NCBI GenBank assembly: GCA_046351325.1
Contig: JAXLYR010000026.1
Location: forward strand, 31,054 to 95,053
Source of the DNA: Xiheicaenibacterium sp046351325
Lineage (GTDB): Bacteria > Myxococcota_A > Polyangia > Polyangiales > Polyangiaceae
DNA: 64,000 bases
Direction: 5' to 3'
The position numbers and the translations under genes are program-made. This document shows positions 51,288-61,156 of the stretch, piece after piece. The notes under the pieces were generated by a model that was not told where the DNA came from, did no database searches, and was given only the letters and a program-made list of their open reading frames with translations. Position 1 is the stretch's first letter. Every line of letters begins with the position of its first letter.

Positions 51288-52553
51288 TTGCGAAGGCTCG
51301 CCTGCACGCTCGCGATCGCCCTCCTCGCGTGCCGAGGACGCGACGATCGATCGCGCGACGACGGAGCTTCGGCCCCGAGCGCGGCTTCATCATCGATGGT
51401 CCCGCAGCCGCCGAGCGCGGTCCTCACGAGCGCGCCCAGCCCACCGAGCGACGCTCTCGCGGGTCAGAACCTCATTGTGCGGTTCGAGTGTGCGCGCTGC
51501 CACGATGGAGCCCAGCGCGAGCCCGTCGCCGAGAACAAACACTGCTTCCACTGCCATCAACAAATCACCGACGGGACCTTCAAGGCCCCTGCCCCGCTGC
51601 TCGCGGCGTGGCGACCGCGGGCGAGGCCGCTCCGCTTCACGCCTTCTCTCGCGGGGGTCGGGCGCCTCTTGCGCCCCGATTGGGTCGAGCGCTTCTTGCT
51701 CGAGCCGTTCGATGTTCGGCCGGCTTGTGTCCCCGAGATGCCGCGGCTCGCCCTCGACGCGTCCCAGGCCCACGCGATCGTACAGGCTTTGGTCTTGGCC
51801 GCCTCCCAGACAGCGCTGCCGGCGCTCGCTCCAGGCGGCGAGGGTGCTTTGGAGAATGGCGCTCGGCTCTTCAAGGAGAAGGGCTGCATTGCCTGTCACT
51901 CGTTCTCGGGTAGCGGTCTATCCCCACCCGCCGCGGCGCCCGAGCCCCTGCCGCGCGAGCGCGTGCTCGCACCCGATCTGCGGTTTGCACGCGACAGGCT
52001 CGTTCGCGACAGCGTCGCGCCGTATATACTCGACCCAGAGTCCATCAAGCCAGGCGCCGCGATGCCCAAGCCCTCGGTGACCGAGGACGAGGCGCGAGCG
52101 CTCGCCGCTTACATCCTCGACTCACCGCTCGCACCCGTCCCGCCGCCGGAGCCGCCCCCTCGGTTGCCGCTCTTGGACAGACCTGTCACTTACAACGAAG
52201 TAGCCGAACGCGTGCTCCACAAGGTCTGCTGGCATTGTCACTCCCAGCCTGACTTCGCGCGCGGCGACGGCGGGCCCGGGAACACTGGCGGCTTCGGCTT
52301 CGCCCCGCGGCGCGCCGATCTCTCGGCGTTCGAGAACCTCGCCGCAGGCTACCTCGACGACCAAGGCCAGCGCGTCAGCTTGTTCGATGAGCCCCGCGGC
52401 GTGCCCCTCCTCCTCGAGGCTTTGCTCGCGCGCCAGGCCGAGGCCCGTGGTGACAGGGCGGCGATTCGTGGTATGCCTTTGGGGCTGCCGCCCCTCTCCC
52501 CCGTGGACATCCAACTGGTGGAGACCTGGATCGCCCAGGGTCACCTACGTTGA
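51288..52553 (+). CDS. tetraheme cytochrome c-like lipoprotein
   Basis: A 421-residue protein with four CxxCH heme sites: CARCH, CFHCH, CIACH and CWHCH. A membrane-anchoring leader is inferred from LRRLACTLAIALLA-C. The true start is unclear: TTG 51288 gives a lipoprotein leader, while a longer open frame upstream runs inside the opposite-strand gene and looks like shadow sequence. After CIACH a SITxE-like segment (MPKPSVTEDEARALAAYIL) is typical of monoheme-domain cytochrome helices, so at least one classical cytochrome c domain is present. It is probably an electron carrier in the envelope. No adjacent oxidoreductase is seen. Confidence 0.75.
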   Translation: MRRLACTLAIALLACRGRDDRSRDDGASAPSAASSSMVPQPPSAVLTSAPSPPSDALAGQNLIVRFECARCHDGAQREPVAENKHCFHCHQQITDGTFKAPAPLLAAWRPRARPLRFTPSLAGVGRLLRPDWVERFLLEPFDVRPACVPEMPRLALDASQAHAIVQALVLAASQTALPALAPGGEGALENGARLFKEKGCIACHSFSGSGLSPPAAAPEPLPRERVLAPDLRFARDRLVRDSVAPYILDPESIKPGAAMPKPSVTEDEARALAAYILDSPLAPVPPPEPPPRLPLLDRPVTYNEVAERVLHKVCWHCHSQPDFARGDGGPGNTGGFGFAPRRADLSAFENLAAGYLDDQGQRVSLFDEPRGVPLLLEALLARQAEARGDRAAIRGMPLGLPPLSPVDIQLVETWIAQGHLR

Positions 52554-52586
52554 GTCGGGCTATTCCCTGGAACCAGCATTTCTTGA

Positions 52587-52630
52587 AGAATTCGCGCCGC
52601 CCCTGGCGGGGCGAAGGCGGCGCGAATTCT
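52587..52630. terminator. long perfect hairpin after the tetraheme gene
   Basis: AGAATTCGCGCCGCC (52587-52601) pairs with GGCGGCGCGAATTCT (52616-52630): a 15-bp perfect stem around a 14-base loop, 33 bases after the tetraheme stop. No T-run follows. Either a terminator or RNA-stabilising stem, or one end of an attenuator formed with the second structure at 52665-52720. Confidence 0.55.
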
Positions 52631-52664
52631 CCGTCGAAGCCATCGCTTTTGTTCCGCGGGCCCT

Positions 52665-52720
52665 CATTGTCTTTTGCGTGGAAACTTCGTTTCCACGGGG
52701 CTATGCATCAAAAGACAATG
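52665..52720 (+). promoter_or_regulatory. nested double hairpin enclosing a start codon
   Basis: Outer arms CATTGTCTTTTG (52665-52676) and CAAAAGACAATG (52709-52720) pair perfectly. The inner hairpin CGTGGAAAC (52677-52685), loop TTC, GTTTCCACG (52689-52697) stacks directly on the outer left arm, giving a 21-bp stem with one 11-base bulge (52698-52708) on the right side. The bulge carries the ATG at 52703, and the right arm ends in the second ATG (52718). In mRNA this could block initiation, so a translational switch is plausible; this is inference from sequence alone. Confidence 0.6.
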
Positions 52721-53398
52721 CGTATCGTTATTGCGGGTTTGCTGGTCGGGTCGGCCTGTCTCGTAAACAGGCCCAGTCCGGCGAGCGCCTGTGGCAATGA
52801 GGTCGAGCTCGCGTTCGAGGGTAAGGGGCGCACGATCTTCACCGCGGAGCAGCTCCTCGAGGTCGGCAAGATCAAACAGGCCCACGAGAAGATCGCCGGG
52901 GTGCTCGGCACGACGAGCATGGTTGGAAGTAGTGAAGAGGGCCCAATCGCTCTCGCGGACCGTTCCTTGGTCATCGCGGCTGTCAGCGTCATCCGCAGCG
53001 GGGGCGAGCTCGCGATGCCTCAGCTCGCTGGCTACCCAGCCAAACCCAAGCTCCCTGATTCACCCGAGCAGCGCGAGAAGAACCTCCTCGAGGCCTTGAG
53101 CGTGCTCGAAAAGGTGCAGAACCGCAACGACCCGCGGGTGGTCATGAACGCCGGCGAGGCGGAGGCACGCTTACCCTCCCGTCAGGCTGACGCGCTCGCT
53201 ACGCTCGAGGGGCTCGAGGCAGCGAATGTCCTGCCCTCGTCTTGGGGCTACGCCGCGCTCACCCGTTTGCGCGCCAATCCCGGAGCGCCCCGCCCCTGGC
53301 TTCGGGCCGCTGTCATCGCGGCGGGCGCCGCGCCGAACCGCGTCGCCTCGAGCCGCTGTAAGAGGATGGCCGCCGCCCCGAAGATATGTCCTGACTGA
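52703..53398 (+). CDS. exported protein of unknown function
   Basis: A 231-residue protein with a signal peptide (MRIVIAGLLVGSACLV, cleaved near SPASA-C). The mature protein is mostly helical with an HNH-free, TPR-like rhythm (TAEQLLEVGKIKQAHEKIAGVL; REKNLLEALSVLEKVQNRNDP; QADALATLEGLEAANVLP). Lengths and hydrophobic spacing suggest about three TPR-like helix pairs. Start ATG 52703 sits in the loop of a large mRNA hairpin, ATG 52718 in its stem; both give a leader. Convergent with the delta-60-repeat gene, sharing a hairpin. Confidence 0.65.
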   Translation: MHQKTMRIVIAGLLVGSACLVNRPSPASACGNEVELAFEGKGRTIFTAEQLLEVGKIKQAHEKIAGVLGTTSMVGSSEEGPIALADRSLVIAAVSVIRSGGELAMPQLAGYPAKPKLPDSPEQREKNLLEALSVLEKVQNRNDPRVVMNAGEAEARLPSRQADALATLEGLEAANVLPSSWGYAALTRLRANPGAPRPWLRAAVIAAGAAPNRVASSRCKRMAAAPKICPD

Positions 53399-53422
53399 CA
53401 TATCCCGACTGATATGTCAGTC
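53393..53422. terminator. hairpin shared by two convergent genes
   Basis: GACTGACATAT (53393-53403) and ATATGTCAGTC (53412-53422) form a perfect 11-bp stem with an 8-base loop. The stop codons of both convergent genes (TGA 53396-53398 and TCA 53417-53419) lie in the arms. A bidirectional terminator or 3'-end stem is likely. Confidence 0.6.
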
Positions 53423-54763
53423 GACCAGCAAACGGGCGACGGCGATGTCGAAGTCGGACCCGTTGTCGTTGTCGCCGACGACGAGGATCTTGCCGTCGCT
53501 CTGGAGCCTCATTGCGTATGCACCAGAGCCTGCACCATCAAAGCCGAATTGGCTGACGCCACCAGTCCCGAAGGTCGTGTCGAGAGCGCCGCTGGGCAAC
53601 AAACGAGCGACGGCGAGCTGACTGCTCGTCGCGCTCTCCGCTGTCCCCGCAAGCAGGATCTTGCCATCTGCCTGGACTGCTGACCCCGAGCAAACATCGT
53701 TCGTTTCGCCCACTGCCAACGTGAAGATGCCGTCGTCATCGAAGGAGTCATCCAACGTGCCGTCGGTGTTGTAGCGCACCGCCGTGAAGACGTTCCTCGC
53801 GCCGTCGAAACTGTTGCCGGTCACCAGGATTTGGCCATCGGGCTGCACATTGACCGTAAACGCGGTGTCGGTGCCGGGCCCGATGGGTGTCGTGACGACG
53901 CCCCCTTGAAACGTATCATCCAGGCTCCCATTGGTGTTGTACCGAACGACAGCAAAGTCATCGTCCGCGCCGTTGAAGCTCTGCCCAGCCAAAAGGAGCT
54001 TGCCGTCGGGCTGCTGAGCAATCGAGTTGCCTTCGTTGGGCTGAAGGTCGTAGTTCGTCGTGACGATGCCCGTCCCGTTGAAGGTCGTGTCAAGCGCGCC
54101 ATTGGTCGTGTAGCGAACGACGGCGAAGTCGTCATCCGTACCATTGTGACCCTTGCCGCCAATCACGTACTTACCATCGAACTGGATGACGAGAGACTTG
54201 CCTTCATCGTAGAACATCCCGCCGGCGATATCGGTGTGGACCGATCCGACACCAGCGAGCGTCGTATCCAACTGTCCGTTCGTCAAATACCTGACTAAAC
54301 CAAAGTCAGCGTTGCCGTTCCGGGTCGTGATCCCAGCGAGCACGATCTTCTGGTCGCTCTGGACCAGAACCGACTTGCCTTCGTCGCCCGAGTTCATGAG
54401 GTCGGTCGTTACGACCCCATTGTTGCCAAAGGCAAGGTCAGGCTCCCCGTTGGGCAAATACCGAACAACGATGAAATCATCGTTGCTCTTTCCAACGGCA
54501 ACAACCTTGCCATCGGCCCCCTGTTGGGTGACCCAGCGACCGCGGTCGTTGCCCTTTCCGGAGTCGAAGGTGACTCTACCATCACTCGAGAAAGTGGGGT
54601 CGAGCTGCCCAGCACTGTTCGCGTTCATGCTCCCGCCCGAGCCACCCGCGCCGCTTCCGCTGCCTCCACCGCCCTTGGTGTCGCCCCCTGTTCCATCTTT
54701 GCCACCGCACCCCAAGAGCGCGACCACGGCAACGAAAGCGACGCCCCTTCTAACACGTAGCAT
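53417..54763 (-). CDS. lipoprotein of delta-60-repeat (beta-propeller-like) type
   Basis: A 448-residue lipoprotein (leader ALLG-C) with a short Gly-rich stalk and about seven repeats of about 55 residues. Each repeat contains a pattern F-x-V-V-R-Y-x-x-N-G-x-L-D-x-T-F (for example FAVVRYTTNGALDTTFNG) and Q-P-D-G-K-x-L-L-A-G. This is the delta-60 repeat, common in surface proteins of deltaproteobacterial relatives and likely to form a beta-propeller. A binding role is presumed. A GGGAGGG lies before the ATG at 54763. Confidence 0.88.
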   Translation of the reverse strand: MLRVRRGVAFVAVVALLGCGGKDGTGGDTKGGGGSGSGAGGSGGSMNANSAGQLDPTFSSDGRVTFDSGKGNDRGRWVTQQGADGKVVAVGKSNDDFIVVRYLPNGEPDLAFGNNGVVTTDLMNSGDEGKSVLVQSDQKIVLAGITTRNGNADFGLVRYLTNGQLDTTLAGVGSVHTDIAGGMFYDEGKSLVIQFDGKYVIGGKGHNGTDDDFAVVRYTTNGALDTTFNGTGIVTTNYDLQPNEGNSIAQQPDGKLLLAGQSFNGADDDFAVVRYNTNGSLDDTFQGGVVTTPIGPGTDTAFTVNVQPDGQILVTGNSFDGARNVFTAVRYNTDGTLDDSFDDDGIFTLAVGETNDVCSGSAVQADGKILLAGTAESATSSQLAVARLLPSGALDTTFGTGGVSQFGFDGAGSGAYAMRLQSDGKILVVGDNDNGSDFDIAVARLLVD

Positions 54764-55017
54764 TGCGACCCTCCCCTAGCTGTAGACAACCGGAGCCCAC
54801 CCCCCGTCGTCTTGAGCCGTCCCAAGATTTCTAGAGCTCGCGCACGATGGCTCGCGACGCAATCCGATACCCTTCGTCGTCTGGGCCCCTTGCGCTGGAG
54901 TTACGAACACGATCGGTCAGTGTAGGCAAAATCCAGGAGCTTGATCACCCCAATAACGTGCTCGCGAAAGTCGGCTGCCACCCGTCTCGCACCAGCGCTG
55001 GGGGTCGAACGAGGGAC

Positions 55018-55854
55018 TCAACAGCCGATTTGACAGCCTGTCGTCACGAGCCACCAGCACGTCGCCGACGAACAGGTGGAGACCTGCGGCGTCGCCGGGT
55101 CCATGAAGAAGACATTGAGATAGTAGGTCTGGTCCGGCTCGAGTGGACAGTAGTTGGGCGCGGCGGCCTCGATGGCCCAGCCGAGACCCGTTGTCCCCGA
55201 GACCTGGCTGCGGCAGCGCTGGTCGTCGGGCATGGGGTCGCCGGGGCATCGTGAGAACGTGAGATACAAGGGCGCGGCGTTCGACCCTGGTTGCTCCGAG
55301 CTCAGCTGCCCTGCCCGACCCGCGAGGCCATTCGTGTCCACCCTGAAGGACGCGTAGTTGCCATTGAAGAGCTCGACCGTAGCCGTATCTCCAGGGTTCA
55401 TGGCGAAGAAGCCCAACGTCGGCTTCTCGAGGCCGGCGCTCGTGACTTGCCCGGTGGGCATTGGATTCCACGTGGTGAGGTCGAGCGTCGCGTTGTGCGG
55501 CCACTCCGTATTGGAGGACCCCCAGAGCTGCGTGTTCGTGAGCGAATAGGAGGTTTGCAGCGTGAGACCAGCGGGTGGCTCGTGACCCGTACAGTCGAGG
55601 GGCGCCCCACCCTGCCCGCCGACATTCGAGCCACCGCTCGACTCGCCCCCGACGCCGCCAGCCCCGCCGAGGGTCGAGCCACCCGCGGCGCCGCCGCCCA
55701 CAGAGCCGCCACCCACAGCGCCGCTGCCCGCTACCCCGGCGCCGCCGACGCTGCTGCCACCTGGCGCGCCGTTGCCCCCGCCGCTGTCGTCGCCGCAACC
55801 GAACGCCAGGGTCAGCCACCATGCAGTGAAGAGCGTCGCCGTCACTCGGGTCAT
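55018..55854 (-). CDS. Gly-rich lipoprotein, unknown function
   Basis: A 278-residue lipoprotein (leader ending AFG-C) with a Gly/Ser/Val stalk of about 65 residues and a C-terminal beta-rich domain of about 190 residues with about eight cysteines (DCTG, SRCPGD, QRCRSQ, NYCPLE, STCSSATC, GCQIGC). A segment LGFFAMNPGDTATVELFNGN resembles a beta-sandwich strand pair. No catalytic residues are evident. The 254 bases between it and the delta-60 gene hold nothing recognisable. Confidence 0.78.
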   Translation of the reverse strand: MTRVTATLFTAWWLTLAFGCGDDSGGGNGAPGGSSVGGAGVAGSGAVGGGSVGGGAAGGSTLGGAGGVGGESSGGSNVGGQGGAPLDCTGHEPPAGLTLQTSYSLTNTQLWGSSNTEWPHNATLDLTTWNPMPTGQVTSAGLEKPTLGFFAMNPGDTATVELFNGNYASFRVDTNGLAGRAGQLSSEQPGSNAAPLYLTFSRCPGDPMPDDQRCRSQVSGTTGLGWAIEAAAPNYCPLEPDQTYYLNVFFMDPATPQVSTCSSATCWWLVTTGCQIGC

Positions 55855-55909
55855 GGCGCCATTCTCACACCGCGAGGCGGCCGCGTCTCGCGCCCCGAAC
55901 GATTACAGC

Positions 55910-57745
55910 TCAGTAAGCGGCGGCCTTGCCCCCGCCGCGGGTCGTGTCGGCGACAGCGCGGAAGCCACGGGTCGACGGGTCGACCTCGATGACGTTCGCG
56001 TGCCCGATGCGCTCTCGCTTCTTCACCGTGTGGCCGAGCTTCTCGAGGGTCGCGACGACGTCGTCGGGGATCGACTTCTCCGTGATGATCTCGTCGGGGA
56101 GCCATTGATGGTGCGCGCGAAAGGCAGGGACTGCCTTGTCGAGGGGCTGACCGTAATCGATGCTCGCGCGGAGCAGCTGCGCGACGGTCGTCGTGATGGT
56201 CGGGCCGCCAGGTGAGCCGAGGATGAGCCTGAGCTCACCGTCTTTGGCGACGATGGTCGGGGTCATGCTGCTCAGCATGCGTTTGTTCGGCTCGATGCGG
56301 TTGATCTCGCCCTGCACGAGGCCAAAGCCATTGGGCTGGCCCGGCGCTACGGCGAAGTCGTCCATCTCGTCGTTGAGGAGCACGCCAGTCCCCGGCACCA
56401 CGAAGCGCGCACCGAAGCTCATATTGAGCGTGTATGTATTGGAGACGGCGTTGCCCTCGGAGTCGACGACGGAGAAGTGCGTGGTCTCCTCGGACTCGAG
56501 CTTACGGCGCTCGGGCAGGCCGCCCGCGGGCGGCTCGATACCGGGTTTGACCTCGGACGAGGGCGTCGCCTTCTTCGGGTCGATGGTGCTGGCGCGGCCC
56601 TCTGCGTACGTCGCGCTGAGCAGCGTCTCGAGCGGCATCTTGACGAAGTCGGGGTCCCCGAGCAGGTTGTTGCGGTCGGCGTACGCGCGCCGCGCGGCCT
56701 CGACGAAGAGGTGAATCTCGCCGCCGCTGCGCCACGGCTGCTCCGCGACCTTGACGGTGTCGGCCATCGTGAGGAGCTCGGCGAGGACGACCCCGCCACT
56801 CGATGGGGGTGGCATCGTCGTGATCTCGTAGCCGCGATATTGCAGGACGATCGGCTTACGCCATTGTGCGTGATAATTGGCGAGGTCCGCCGGCTTCCAT
56901 ATGCCGCCGGCCTTGGTCACCTCGGTCGCGAGCTTGTCCGCGAGCGGCCCCTTGTAGAAAGCGCCGGGCCCGTCCTTTTGGATGGTCTCGAGCGTCTTGG
57001 CGAGCTCGGGCTGAACAAGTTTGTCACCAGCCGCGAGCGGCTTACCGTCTTTACCCTCGAAGAGCTTGGCCGAGTCGGTGTAGCCGAGGTCCCGCATCTC
57101 TTTGACGGCTTTGGCGAGGGAGTTCGCGCCGACCTCGTCGAGGACGAAGCCATCGCGCGCGAGCGCGACCGCCGGGGCGACCAAGTCCGCGAACGAGAGC
57201 TTGCCGTATTTCTCGTGCGCGAGCGCGAGGCCCGCCACGGTGCCAGGGATGCCCGCGGCCTTCGGCCCGTCGAGGCTGCCCTTCGTCGGCTTCTTGTTTT
57301 TGTCGAGGTACATGTCGCGCGAGGCGTCGCTCGGCGCGGTCTCGCGATAGTCGACCGCGTTGGACTCACCCGCTCCGGTGCGAATGACCATGAAGCCACC
57401 GCCGCCGATGTTCCCCGCGGCGGGGTGCGTGACCGCCAGCGCGAACGCGACAGCGACCGCGGCGTCTACGGCGTTACCCCCTTGTTTGAGGATCGCGAGC
57501 CCGACGTCGGTCGCGTTCGCCTCTTGGCTGGAGACCGCGCCGTGCGCGCCCAGGGCGACGCGCGGAGACTCCGCCGTACCAGCGGGCACGCGTCGCTCCG
57601 CGGTCGACTGGGGTTTGGTCGACGACGCGCTCGTCGAGGCGACAGGGTGCTCGGGCTCGCCAGGCGGCGGATTGGCTGGTTGGCTCGAACACGCCCCGAA
57701 CGCGAGCGCGCAGCCGAGGAGCCCGACGAGGAGAGAACGCCTCAT
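55910..57745 (-). CDS. ggt: gamma-glutamyltranspeptidase lipoprotein
   Basis: Cleaves gamma-glutamyl compounds such as glutathione by autoprocessing into two chains. The 611-residue precursor has a lipobox leader (AFGA-C). The nucleophile is Thr421 in TTHFSVVDSEGNAVSNTYTL, the start of the small subunit. The alpha-carboxylate arginine sits in YRETAP, and the oxyanion region in SSMTPTI and LGSPGGPTI. The length fits the family. ATG 57745 is chosen for its GGAG five bases upstream; GTG 57751 would overlap the diiron gene's stop and is possible. It is the last gene of the reductase/MerR/diiron operon, so it is probably expressed under the same oxidative signal. Confidence 0.93.
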   Translation of the reverse strand: MRRSLLVGLLGCALAFGACSSQPANPPPGEPEHPVASTSASSTKPQSTAERRVPAGTAESPRVALGAHGAVSSQEANATDVGLAILKQGGNAVDAAVAVAFALAVTHPAAGNIGGGGFMVIRTGAGESNAVDYRETAPSDASRDMYLDKNKKPTKGSLDGPKAAGIPGTVAGLALAHEKYGKLSFADLVAPAVALARDGFVLDEVGANSLAKAVKEMRDLGYTDSAKLFEGKDGKPLAAGDKLVQPELAKTLETIQKDGPGAFYKGPLADKLATEVTKAGGIWKPADLANYHAQWRKPIVLQYRGYEITTMPPPSSGGVVLAELLTMADTVKVAEQPWRSGGEIHLFVEAARRAYADRNNLLGDPDFVKMPLETLLSATYAEGRASTIDPKKATPSSEVKPGIEPPAGGLPERRKLESEETTHFSVVDSEGNAVSNTYTLNMSFGARFVVPGTGVLLNDEMDDFAVAPGQPNGFGLVQGEINRIEPNKRMLSSMTPTIVAKDGELRLILGSPGGPTITTTVAQLLRASIDYGQPLDKAVPAFRAHHQWLPDEIITEKSIPDDVVATLEKLGHTVKKRERIGHANVIEVDPSTRGFRAVADTTRGGGKAAAY

Positions 57746-57747
57746 GT

Positions 57748-58953
<1,206 letters not shown>

Positions 58954-58998
58954 TGTGCCTCCTACGAGATAGACGTTTACGACAGAACAACAACCGAA

Positions 58999-59880
58999 TC
59001 AGGGCTTCTGGCGGGCCGGGCGCGGCTTCGGGGCCGCGCTGGGCTCGTCGGGCGCGAGGGCAAAGACATCGCGGGCCTTCTGCGTATGGAGCCGCGCGAG
59101 CAGCGCCCCGAGGATGGGAATCACCCGTTCGAAGACGCCCGCGATCTCGTCCGGGCCCTCGGCCGACATGCGCTCGAAGAAAAGCTCACGCTCACGTGTG
59201 AAGAGCTGATCGACGGCCTCGTCGACCACGACCAGATCGCGAGGAGAGAAGCCGCGCTCGCGCGTGAGCCCCGCGCGCACGAGCTCACCCCATGTGGCGA
59301 CGAGCCAAGCGTCCTCACGGCGGACGCGGCGGCCGCGCGGCCCCGCCTCGGCCGAGAGCAGCCCCACGCGGATCATCTCCTCGATGTCGCGCGGGTCGAC
59401 CTTGTGCTCGTCAGCCAGCTCCTTGACGGGCGCGAGCTCGGTCGGGCCGCCGACGATCGCGCGCCCCGACGCCCCACCGAGGAGCCGCTGTTTGACCTCG
59501 GAGATGAGGCTCCGCTGCTCCGGTGAGAAGCCCCCACCCTTGCCGCCGAGCACCGCGCGAATGGCGCGTAAAGGCAGGAAGCGCTCCGACTGGAGCTGCT
59601 TGATGAGGCGCAGTCGGTCGACGTGCTCCTCACCGTAATAGGCCATATTGCGGCCGGTCTTGTGCCCCTCTGGCAAGAGGCCCTCTTGGATATAGAAGTG
59701 AATCGTCTGACGCTCGAGCCCGCTCAGCGCGCAGAGATCGCGCATGCGATAGCGCGAGCCCTGTTTTTGGTCGCTCCGCCGGCTCGGGCTTCGGGAGACC
59801 GAAGCCCCAGTCTCGCTTTGCTCGACCCACACCGGCTCTGCTCGGTGTGCCGAGGCCGCGGCGTCGACGCGAGGCCTCAC
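58999..59880 (-). CDS. MerR-family transcription regulator
   Basis: A 293-residue regulator with a MerR helix-turn-helix (RMRDLCALSGLERQTIHFYI, then GLLPEGHKTGRNMAYY) preceded by a basic 45-residue N-terminal extension. It has a dimerisation helix and an unusually long C-terminal effector domain of about 190 residues with no cysteine-type metal or redox centre visible. It is therefore not a SoxR/CueR-type metal sensor. GTG at 59880 overlaps the reductase stop (GTGA), consistent with coupling. It probably controls this operon from the inverted repeat at 61054-61072. The ligand is unknown; a lipid or aromatic is possible. Confidence 0.85.
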   Translation of the reverse strand: MRPRVDAAASAHRAEPVWVEQSETGASVSRSPSRRSDQKQGSRYRMRDLCALSGLERQTIHFYIQEGLLPEGHKTGRNMAYYGEEHVDRLRLIKQLQSERFLPLRAIRAVLGGKGGGFSPEQRSLISEVKQRLLGGASGRAIVGGPTELAPVKELADEHKVDPRDIEEMIRVGLLSAEAGPRGRRVRREDAWLVATWGELVRAGLTRERGFSPRDLVVVDEAVDQLFTRERELFFERMSAEGPDEIAGVFERVIPILGALLARLHTQKARDVFALAPDEPSAAPKPRPARQKP

Positions 59881-61016
59881 TCGACCTCGACCACGCAGGG
59901 CCCGAGCGGCTTGGAGACGCAAGCGAGGATGTAGCCGTCGGCCTTCTCGTCGGGGTCGAGGCAGTTGGGCTCACCGAGCGCGACCTTGCCCGAGACGAGC
60001 TTCACGCGACACGACGCGCAGCCGCCCACCGTGCACGAGAAGGGCATATCGACGCCTGCGTCCTGCGCGGCCTCGAGGATGGTCGTGCCGGGATTGACCA
60101 CGAGGTGGTGCTTGTCACCGTGCATGACGACCTCGACGTTCTGCGGCTCGGTCGAGCCCGCGGCGCCGCCCTCACCCGGGCTGACGAAGCGCTCCTCTTT
60201 GAAGCGGTTCGCAGCGATCTTGCGCGACTCGAGCGCGGCGCGCGCCTCATCCATCATGCCGACGGGGCCGCAGACGAAGAACATCGACGTCGGGTCCTCG
60301 AAGGCTTTGCTCTCGTCGAGGAGCGTGAGCACCGTCTGCCGATCGAGGCGACCGACGCGCGTCGCGCGCGGGCTCTCCTGCTCGAGGACGTGGCGCACCG
60401 TGAAGCGCCCAGTGTGCTCGCCGACGAGCGCGTCGAGCGCGTCCTTGAAGATGATGTCGGCCTCGCCGCGGTTACCGTAGACGAGGTCGATCTTGATGGT
60501 CGGATCCGCGGCGAGGTGCGTGCGCGCGATGCTCATGAGCGGCGTGATGCCGCTGCCGCCGCCGATCAACGTGAGGTGCTTGCGCGCGCGAGGCACGGTG
60601 AAATTGCCGCTCGGCCCTGCGACCTCGATGGTCTCGCCCGCGGCGAGGGTCTGCACGAGGTTCGGCGAGACGAGGCCGTTCGGGACTGCCTTCACCGTGA
60701 GGCGAACCTCCGACGTGACGCTCGCGGGGCTCGACGCGGAGTACGCGCGGCGCACGTCTTTGCCGTCGATGTGGCGGACGATGGTGAAGAACTGCCCAGC
60801 CTCGAACCGGATGGGCGCGCCGCTCGGATCGACGAGCACCATGGAGATGGCGTCGGCGGTCTCTTTCACGACCTCCTTCACCTGGAGCTTGCGCGTGGCG
60901 CTCGCCTTGGCGTCGGCCTTCCCCCCCTTACGGTCTTCATAGGTGTTGGGTTTGTCGCCGAAGATCCCCGATACGAGCGACTTCATGTCGCGCCCGAGCT
61001 GCGAGAAGAATCCCAT
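59877..61016 (-). CDS. flavin/2Fe-2S ferredoxin reductase (PaaE-like electron donor)
   Basis: A 379-residue electron-transfer protein: an N-terminal extension of about 40 residues, an FAD domain (RAYSASSPA at 90-98), an NAD(P) domain (GGGSGITPLMSI) and a C-terminal plant-type ferredoxin with Cys328, Cys333, Cys336 and Cys366 (C-x4-C-x2-C-x29-C). This is the layout of PaaE/BoxA-like oxygenase reductases. It should pass electrons from NAD(P)H to the diiron protein in the same operon. It overlaps the MerR gene by four bases. Confidence 0.92.
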   Translation of the reverse strand: MGFFSQLGRDMKSLVSGIFGDKPNTYEDRKGGKADAKASATRKLQVKEVVKETADAISMVLVDPSGAPIRFEAGQFFTIVRHIDGKDVRRAYSASSPASVTSEVRLTVKAVPNGLVSPNLVQTLAAGETIEVAGPSGNFTVPRARKHLTLIGGGSGITPLMSIARTHLAADPTIKIDLVYGNRGEADIIFKDALDALVGEHTGRFTVRHVLEQESPRATRVGRLDRQTVLTLLDESKAFEDPTSMFFVCGPVGMMDEARAALESRKIAANRFKEERFVSPGEGGAAGSTEPQNVEVVMHGDKHHLVVNPGTTILEAAQDAGVDMPFSCTVGGCASCRVKLVSGKVALGEPNCLDPDEKADGYILACVSKPLGPCVVEVE

Positions 61017-61053
61017 GCGCCGAGACCCTAGTGGCCGGAGCCCGGAGTGTCAA

Positions 61054-61072
61054 GTGAAGCTATACACTTCAC
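61054..61072. promoter_or_regulatory. inverted repeat between divergent redox genes
   Basis: GTGAAG (61054-61059) and CTTCAC (61067-61072) flank CTATACA in the 140-base gap between the reductase operon (minus) and the GMC oxidoreductase (plus). A dyad of this size in a divergent promoter would suit a MerR-type regulator; the MerR gene is the second gene of the operon. No clear -35/-10 pair was assigned. Confidence 0.45.
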
Positions 61073-61156
61073 AGGCAGGCCCACGCATCGGCGACCGGGT
61101 ATTCGCGGGCCGATGTGTCCACGGAGTAGAGTGAGCACCAACAAAGAGAAACGACG

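Noticed and set aside
54764..55017. Intergenic region searched for tRNA-like arms because of a GGTCGAACG string
   Set aside because: No cloverleaf could be drawn and no acceptor stem pairs. Nothing recognisable remains.
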